Assembly: GCF_030272615.1 (NCBI RefSeq) | Contig: NC_081408.1 | Location: forward strand, 614,031,977 to 614,095,976 | Source: Cryptomeria japonica | Taxonomy: Eukaryota; Streptophyta; Pinopsida; Cupressales; Cupressaceae | DNA length: 64,000 nucleotides | Direction: 5' to 3' | Shown: piece after piece, positions 57,603 to 64,000 of the stretch | Numbering within the stretch: position 1 is the first letter of the stretch | Layout of the letters: each line of letters begins with the position of its first letter | Position numbers and translations under genes: made by a program | Notes under the pieces: model-generated | Databases searched by the model: none | What the model was told of the DNA's origin: nothing | Seen by the model: only the letters and a program-made list of their open reading frames with translations

Positions 57603-58567
57603 TGGTTTGAAGATGAACTTATAGCACATATCATGGATATTAGACTTTCACATGATGATATAGGAAGGGATATGAAATAAACCTTGATAACACAACATAT
57701 GTTATAGACAATTCCCTCACAAGAGATGATATAGTGGCTACAATCATAATAACTCCCAGAGATAGAGACTGTGTAGTAGTTACTCGCAGATCTAAAGTAA
57801 CTTTACAAGGAGTACCATCAAACCCACCATTAGCAGTAGGGACCTATAATATTATTGAACAACTCAAGAAAAACCCAACATGAATATCACTCTTTGAACT
57901 ATTGTGTATATCACTAACTCATGAAGCTATCCTGGACAAAGCACTTCAAGATTCAGTAGTTGATAGAGATATAGATGAAAATGCCTTCCAATCCATGGTG
58001 GGGAATTTGGCAAATGGTATCCGTATTGCATTCATAGAACATGATATTCCCAGTGATAGACTTCTCCATAATGACCCGCTACATCTAGAAGCTTACATAC
58101 ATAAGAGAAGAATCAAAAGAGTACTTATAGATGGAGGAGCTGGTCTCAACATTTGTACAATAAAGTTGGTTAAGGCATTGGGATGTTCTGAGCTTCACAT
58201 TGATCCTTCAAAAAGAATAAACATCAAAGCATATGATGATGAAGAACGTCTGTCAAAAGGTATAGTTATGCTACTAGTGCAAGTATGACCTATAACAATA
58301 GAGGTTACTTTCTGAGTGTTGGACAGAGAAATAGGGTACAACATGTTATTGGGCCGCCCATGGATTCATACCATGCAAGTTGTACCATCAACATTTCATC
58401 AATGTGTTAAATTCTTGTACAATGGCATTAAAATCACCATAAAGGGTGATCCAAATTCATTCCAACACTGTAATCACTTAAAGGAAAGTGTAAATAACCA
58501 GGTACCCATTAATCAAGAAGCACCCTTCACTACACAAATGGAGTCATTAACGATCACAGAAATATAG
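57603..58567 (+). pseudogene. gypsy-3 aspartic protease
   Basis: An upstream conserved segment (57902-58100) leads to the active-site motif VLIDGGAGLNIC (58121-58156; Asp intact), LGCSELHIDPSKRINIKAYD and, after a stop at 58286, GYNMLLGRPWIHTM (58336-58377). Two further stops occur around 57600 and 57880. In an intact relative it would process Gag-Pol. Confidence 0.85.
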
Positions 58568-60100
58568 AAGAATGTGCCTACAACATCTTCTTTGGAGATT
58601 AAGGATGTTGGTTGTGGGGAATAATCTATTTCAAGTACCTCAAATGGAAAACAATTATCTCTTTCTCCTAGGTCTTTTTGGAAGCCTCAAAACATAGTAA
58701 TGAAATAAGACAAAGGAAAAGAAATAGTCAGATACTCAGATTCATGCTCTTTCATTAGATGGGGAGATTTACAAGAAGAATCTCTGAATGACGATGTCAA
58801 TGGTTGGATATACAGAGAACAAGGTGACATGCCAATACCCAGGTTACCTTTAGATTAGTATGGAAATGGATTCAAGATGCTACAAAAACATGGGTATGAT
58901 GGTACTTGGGATTACAAAAGCAAGGAAGATTAGAACCCGTTGTACCAAACAAAAATCCAAAGAATCAAGGGTTAGGATATAAACATACCAAATATAATAG
59001 AAGCAAGATAATGTACACTAGATATACTGAACAGACCAAGGCTACCGTCAGAGTACATATCTCAAAGTCAGTTGTCAAAATGAGCATTTCCTTCTTCATC
59101 TCAGACAAGCAAGAAAGTACCAACATCTCCTAGTATGGAATTAGATGGTGAAGATATGAGACAACTTCTACAAGAACCTAGCACTGAGTTACCCAACAAT
59201 ACAATATTTGAAACATCCGCACAAGCAAATATGGTAACAGACATAGGCTTAGCACCAATAACTGAGCCTAACCCTTGGTTGTTGTCAATGATTTTTCTAA
59301 GGGAAACAACTCAAGCTCCACCGAATGAATCAAACGAAGAAAGACTAAAATGACTTACACCAGGTTTAAGAAGGGTAACCCCCATACAAAGGAGACCCAC
59401 GAATCTACAAAAAAAACATATGCAAGTACAAGAGGAGATAAGTGATACAACCTTAGAAGCTAAAACATATATAGAAAGTGAGACAGATTCTCATGATATG
59501 AATTCCTATATGATCATGATTCCAACCCATGAACAATAAACATGATAGACAACCACAAATTTCCTATCGATGATAAAAATATATCAAGCCACTCAAATAA
59601 ATAGGTATGTATGTTATCAGAATTTGTTACAATAGAAGGGAGCAATGAATTACCCCTTGTACACTCACATTTGATTGATTGGGGATGAGAGGGAAAACCA
59701 AGTCTAGATTGGTTTGAGAATGATGAAGCTATTGCAAAATTCCTTGGTGTCAGAGAAGAGTTTCCACAAGGTGATCACAAGGCAAGATTTACTATAGACC
59801 TGGATAGAATATCATACTTTGGAGAGGCAAGTGCCTTTGTGATAGAAGATATGGATCAAAGTGATCACAATGGCAAGAGTGAGTTAGACAATCTCCCTAT
59901 TGAAAAAGAGAATTCAACATTACTCATGGAAGAAACTGAAGAAGTCAATATAGCAGAAGGAGAAGTTGTGCATAATATCCGCTTAGCAAAATCATTAAAC
60001 TAGGAAGAAAAGGACAAATTCATACAGTTTTTCAAACAACGTCCTATCAATTTTGCTTGGTCCTATGTTGATATGCTAGACCTAGATCCAGAATTGGTGT
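58568..60100 (+). pseudogene. gypsy-3 protease-RT spacer, degenerate
   Basis: Fragmentary frames of low conservation, including an acidic patch near 59140-59350 and INFAWSYVDMLDLDPELVLHH just before RT (60046-60110). No separate domain is recognised. Confidence 0.5.
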
Positions 60101-61455
60101 TACATCATTTACCATTGCTACAAGGAATAAAACCATACAAACAAAATCTAAGAAATATGTATCCATAGATTGCATTACTGGTCAAAATAGAACTCTAAAA
60201 GCTTCTGGATGTGGGCTTCATTCGACCTATTGACTATGCAGAATGGATATCCAATCTGGTACCTGTGACTAAGCCCACCGGGGGCGTAAGAAACTGTACC
60301 GACTTTCAAGATTTAAACAATGCTTGTCCTAAGGATGATTTCCCATTACCCAACATAGACATGATAGTTGACTTAAACGTTGGGAATGAAATGCTTTCAT
60401 TAAGGGATGGTTTCACAGGATATAACTAGATCAGGATTGCACCAGAAGATCAACACAAGATGATATTTACCTGTCCATGGGGAGCATACTAATGGAATGT
60501 CATGTTGTTTGGTCTTAAGAATGCAAAAGCAACATATCAAAGGCCTATGACGACACTATTTCATGACATGATCCATAATATCACGGAAGACTATCTAGAT
60601 GATCTACTGGCTAAATCACAAAGAAGAGAAGATCACCTTGAAGTCTTGCAAAGATATTTGATCGATTTGAGTAGTACAATGTCAGGTTAAACCCCAAAAA
60701 GTGTGTTTGGTGTAACAATAGGAAAACATTTAGGATTTATTGTGTCTAACAGAGGAATTGAAGTAGATCCTATAAAGGTCAAAGCAATCATGGATATGCA
60801 ACCTCCATCAACACTTAAGCAGTTAAGAGGGTTACAAGGAAGGCTACAGTCTATAAGAAGGTTCATAGCACAACTAGCAGCTAAATGCCATCCATTTCAG
60901 TATTTACCCAAAAAAGGAGTTACCTTCAAATGGACAGAACAGTGCCAAGAAGATTTTCAAAATTTAAAGGATTATCTTCTGAATACTCCAGTATTAGTTC
61001 CACATACTCAAGGAAAGTCCCTATTACTATATATATCAACAACAAACTTATCTTTAGGAGCCTTGTTGGCACAACATGAATATCAAGGAAAGGAAAGAGC
61101 TATCTACTATATAAGTAGAACCCTAATTGGATATGAGATTAATTAAACTCCTATAGAACGAGCATGTCTAGCAGTGATCTTTGCATCTTAGAAATTTAGA
61201 CATTATATGTTGAGTCACAAAGTCCAACTCATCGCACGTTTTGATCCACTCAAATATTTGTTAAACAAAGCAACATTGACTAGAAGATTGGCTAAGTGGG
61301 TCATGATTTTAAGTGAGTTTGATATAGAGTATGTGGACAGAAAGGCAATCAAAGGGCAGATTATAGAAGATCAGTTACCAGAGGCTCCCTTGCAAGACAA
61401 CCACACACTACTAATAGATTTTCCTGATGAATTTGTGTTTACATTGACAACATAT
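60101..61455 (+). pseudogene. gypsy-3 reverse transcriptase and RT-linked RNase H
   Basis: Motifs: LLDVGFIRPIDYAEWISNLV, KPTGGVRNCTDFQDLNNACP, LKNAKATYQRPMTTLFHDMI, YLDDLLAKSQRREDH (YLDD from 60592, intact), FGVTIGKHLGFIVS, LRGLQGRLQSIRRFIAQLA. RNase H follows from about 60950 (LLLYISTTNLSLGALLAQ, KERAIYYISRTLIGYE, LAKWVMILSEFDIEYVDRK). Stops at 60427, 60490, about 60688 and 61144; one frameshift near 60690. Confidence 0.9.
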
Positions 61456-61887
61456 ACCATGTGAAAATTATACTTTGATGGGTCCTATAGAAAACATGGA
61501 GCTGGAGCTGGCATTCTTTTCATCACCCCTCAAGGTGATTCTATCTCTAAGTCATTCAGAATAAATTTTCCTTGTACGAACAATATTGTTGAATATGAAG
61601 CTCTCATCATAGGTCTTCCTACCAATGTACAATGTAGGATAAAACAATTATAAGTCTACGATGACTCACAACTAATCATAAATTAAGTCAATGATGATTA
61701 TAACACAAAATATGATAAATTGATGCCTTATAAACAAATAGTATAAGATTACAAAGAACATTTTAGTAACATCACTTTTGAACAGATTCAAAGGATACAT
61801 AACAAGGCAACCGATGTCATGGCTATAGTAGGGTCTATACTAAATATGCCTAATAATGAAACTCAGTTTGAGTTTATTATAGAATAA
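61456..61887 (+). pseudogene. gypsy-3 second (Tat-type) RNase H
   Basis: KLYFDGSYRKHGAGAGILFI, NNIVEYEALIIGL and VYDDSQLIIN keep the expected acidic residues. Stops near 61650, 61684, 61744 and 61885. The position between RT-RNase H and integrase defines the Tat lineage. Confidence 0.82.
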
Positions 61888-63201
61888 TTGATGATACCGA
61901 CATATGAGATTTCCTCATCAAAATATGTATGTGTAATTGTGGGTCTTGAATCCCCATGTTATAATGAGATATACACATACTTACATACTCAGTATATGTC
62001 TCTTGATTTGTCTAGAAATAAAAATAAAACTCTTATTCATCAGGCATCCAGACACACTATTATTGTTGACACAATGTATAGAAAGGGCTTTGATGGAACC
62101 CTTCTCCGATGTCTTGATGAAGAAGAAGTGCAACTTGCCCTAAAGGAGGTACGTGATGGAATTTGTGGGGCACATCAAAGTGGCCTGCCACTATCAAAGA
62201 AATTGTTAAGAAGTGGATACTATTGGCCAACTATGGAAAAGGATGCCGATAAATATGTACAAAAAGGTAAACAATGTCAAATGCATGGAGACCTCATTCA
62301 TGCACCGGCACAAGATCTTCAACCTATTACATCACCATGGCCATTTTCACAATGGGGGTTAGATATAGTTGGTAAAGTTAATCCTACTTCTTCTAATGGG
62401 CACAAATTCATCTTAACAGCTACTGAAAATTTTACTAAATGGGTAGAGGCAATCCCCCTTACATACACCAGTGGTAATAAAATTGCAAAATTCATGCCTA
62501 ATTACATTATCTTTCGGTATGGGATTCCAATGTGCATAGTGACAGACAATGGAAGTCCATTCAAAAATCAAGAAATGAGAGAATTGTGTGAAAAATTTTA
62601 AATACAACAAAGATTTGTAACACCAAATTATCCGCAAATCAATGGACAAGCAGAGGCAACAAACTAGACAATATTGAAGATCCTGAAGAAAGTTATCACT
62701 GATGCAGGATGAGACTGGCATCTCTAGTTAAATTCCACTCTTTGGGCTTATAGAATAGGAGTACACACTCCTATAGGAGCAACACCATATTCCTTGGTCT
62801 ATGGTACAAAAGCAATACTACCTATTGAAATAGAACTACCATCTTTAAGAGTCTCCTTAAAAAACATCATATCAGAGGAAGACTATTAGGTTGCAAGATT
62901 ACAAGAGCTTGAAACGCTTGATGAAAAGAGACAAACTACTTTAAATCATTTGCAAGGTTACCAAAATAGATTGAGAAGGAGTTAGAATAAACACATACGC
63001 CCAAGGAATTTTGAAGTGGGAGACCTAGTTCTCAAGGAGAACCAAAGGAACCTAGCGGAACGAGAAAAGCCAGGGAAGTTTGACCCTAACTGGCTAGGCC
63101 CTTTTATCATAACAAGGGTTATCATAAATGGAGCATACAATTTGGTTACCATGGAGGGAGATCCACTCACTGACCCTATGAACAACATGCACCTTAAATG
63201 A
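61888..63201 (+). pseudogene. gypsy-3 integrase
   Basis: Open 237-codon segment (61888-62601). Finger GICGAHQSG...CQMHGDLIHAP with the first Cys of the CxxC pair lost (KGKQCQMH). Core WGLDIVGKVNP (first Asp), IVTDNGSPFKNQ (second Asp), then after a stop at 62599 the Glu in NGQAEATN. C-terminal GDLVLKENQRNLAEREKPGK and NWLGPFIITRV, ending at 63199. Further stops near 62667, 62710, 62728, 62887 and 62983. Confidence 0.88.
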
Positions 63202-64000
63202 TATTATATCTAAGGGATGGGTTAGCTTAGGTTTTTTCTTTCTGCATTGCATCTCATTTTATTCAAAGCATTGCATCCTATATAATTTCTTTTTCAAATG
63301 CATCACATTCACAAATTTCATGGCATATATAAGCATTAATAAAACAAGGTAATTGTCCAAGTTTATCATTTGTTTTTCAAGAGAAACAAGGGTCGTCTCC
63401 TTTCTTAGATACTCGGACATGAACTCTTTGAGGTCCTAAGGTCATTCATTTTCAACATTACCCTGTGGCGATGCTTTACTTATGGTTGGCTAGTGATTTC
63501 ACTATTTGAGACTTGTTGACCCAAAATCTATCAATTGTTATCTCTCAAACACATTAACAAAATCTCTAAATTCATTTGAGACACCTAGTTGATCATATGA
63601 CTAGTGAAAAATCTAAAAATATTACTTCAGTGCCACTGTAATTGTCACACCCAAGTAGGTTTCATTACTTACAATTCAAGGCAAGAAAAGAAAAAGAAAA
63701 AGTGCTATGCCAAATATCCATCTCAACGCAAAAGAGAAATGATATATAACTAAAATATCATGCATACAAAGTGCAACAAAAAGCTTGACTATGGGAACAT
63801 GCGAGTAACTCCATCAGGGCTATGGATGCCTATTGGAAATAGAGCAATATTTGAGAAAATATAGTCTATAACCTCGTTGGAGCTCTAAAATCTTGCTGCC
63901 AGTGAGGCTCTATTCTGGCATTATCATACAAAACAAAAGTTGCATCCATATAGCTTTAAGTTGCATTTAATGGCCGCTATTCATAAAAATCATTCATAAA
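63202..64000 (+). other. gypsy-3 post-pol region, no gene seen in the window
   Basis: Begins with CATTGCATC-rich simple sequence (63240-63340). No ORF of note on either strand before the window ends. By analogy with gypsy-1 an antisense gene could lie further right. Confidence 0.5.

Larger units (their letters stand above)
51062..64000 (+). mobile_element. gypsy-3: Tat-type Ty3/gypsy retrotransposon, runs off the right edge
   Basis: 5' LTR 51062-52349, primer site, 2.7-kb leader with motif arrays, gag, protease, RT, RNase H, second RNase H and integrase, then an open post-pol region. The second RNase H (FDGSYRKHGAGAGILF, 61471-61518) marks Tat. Protein words closely parallel gypsy-1, but LTR, primer site and leader differ, so it is a separate family. 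RT (YLDD) and integrase (D, D, E) active sites are intact, but many stops are present. The 3' LTR should lie beyond 64000. Confidence 0.9.

Overview
The window reads as nuclear DNA of a seed plant, and I think most likely a gymnosperm (conifer-like). The reasons are one host gene family with spliced GT-AG exons, an AT-rich background, and very large Ty3/gypsy (Tat-type, dual RNase H) and Ty1/copia retrotransposons nested inside each other. The species cannot be named from the sequence alone. HOST GENES: two tandem, same-strand (minus) copies of an ALMT gene (aluminium-activated malate transporter family, ALMT12/QUAC1-like anion channel). Copy A enters at the left edge: only its first coding exon, part of intron 1 and its promoter are inside (1-1648). 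Copy B is complete over six coding exons (46178-48822). Its reading frame is unbroken, but the codon matching copy A's ATG has become AAC. A duplicated block (1-1648 versus about 48342-49839) proves the tandem duplication. LAYOUT: 2392-~6830, a truncated, decayed copia element (copia-1). 8108-42871, one gypsy element (gypsy-1), bounded by GTTAT target-site duplications and interrupted twice. A copia element (copia-2, 9028-18534, target site AACCA) sits in its 5' LTR; the 3' LTR of copia-2 is in turn split by a solo LTR (15207-17009, target site CATAC). A non-autonomous gypsy element (gypsy-2, 23476-31389, minus strand, target site GAGGC) sits in its gag. Without the inserts gypsy-1 is about 17.3 kb. 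42872-46177 holds an unrecognised broken ORF, a LINE-type RNase H fragment, a foldback MITE and short tandem duplications. 49840-51061 is AT-rich with possible relics. 51062-64000 is a third gypsy element (gypsy-3, Tat-type) that runs off the right edge. MOST INTERESTING: gypsy-1 carries, antisense between pol and the 3' LTR, a decayed gene for a Plant Mobile Domain protein (38477-40158). Its sense leader (upstream of gag) and the region upstream of the antisense gene both contain arrays of the same short word, TAGCGCAT, each time in sense orientation to the gene that follows. Most variants look like CpG decay of one ancestral word. Gypsy-3 has an analogous two-cluster leader array with a different CpG-containing word (CACGCAATCG) plus a 43-bp tandem array. 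Gypsy-2 keeps a 1150-codon gag/protease-like frame broken by a single TGA, lacks pol entirely, and has a 5-unit hairpin tandem array in one LTR against one unit in the other. HOW THE PARTS RELATE: insertion order follows from nesting: gypsy-1 first, then copia-2 and gypsy-2, and the solo LTR after copia-2. The roughly 45 kb separating the two ALMT copies is mostly this retrotransposon DNA. No tRNA, rRNA or CRISPR features were seen.
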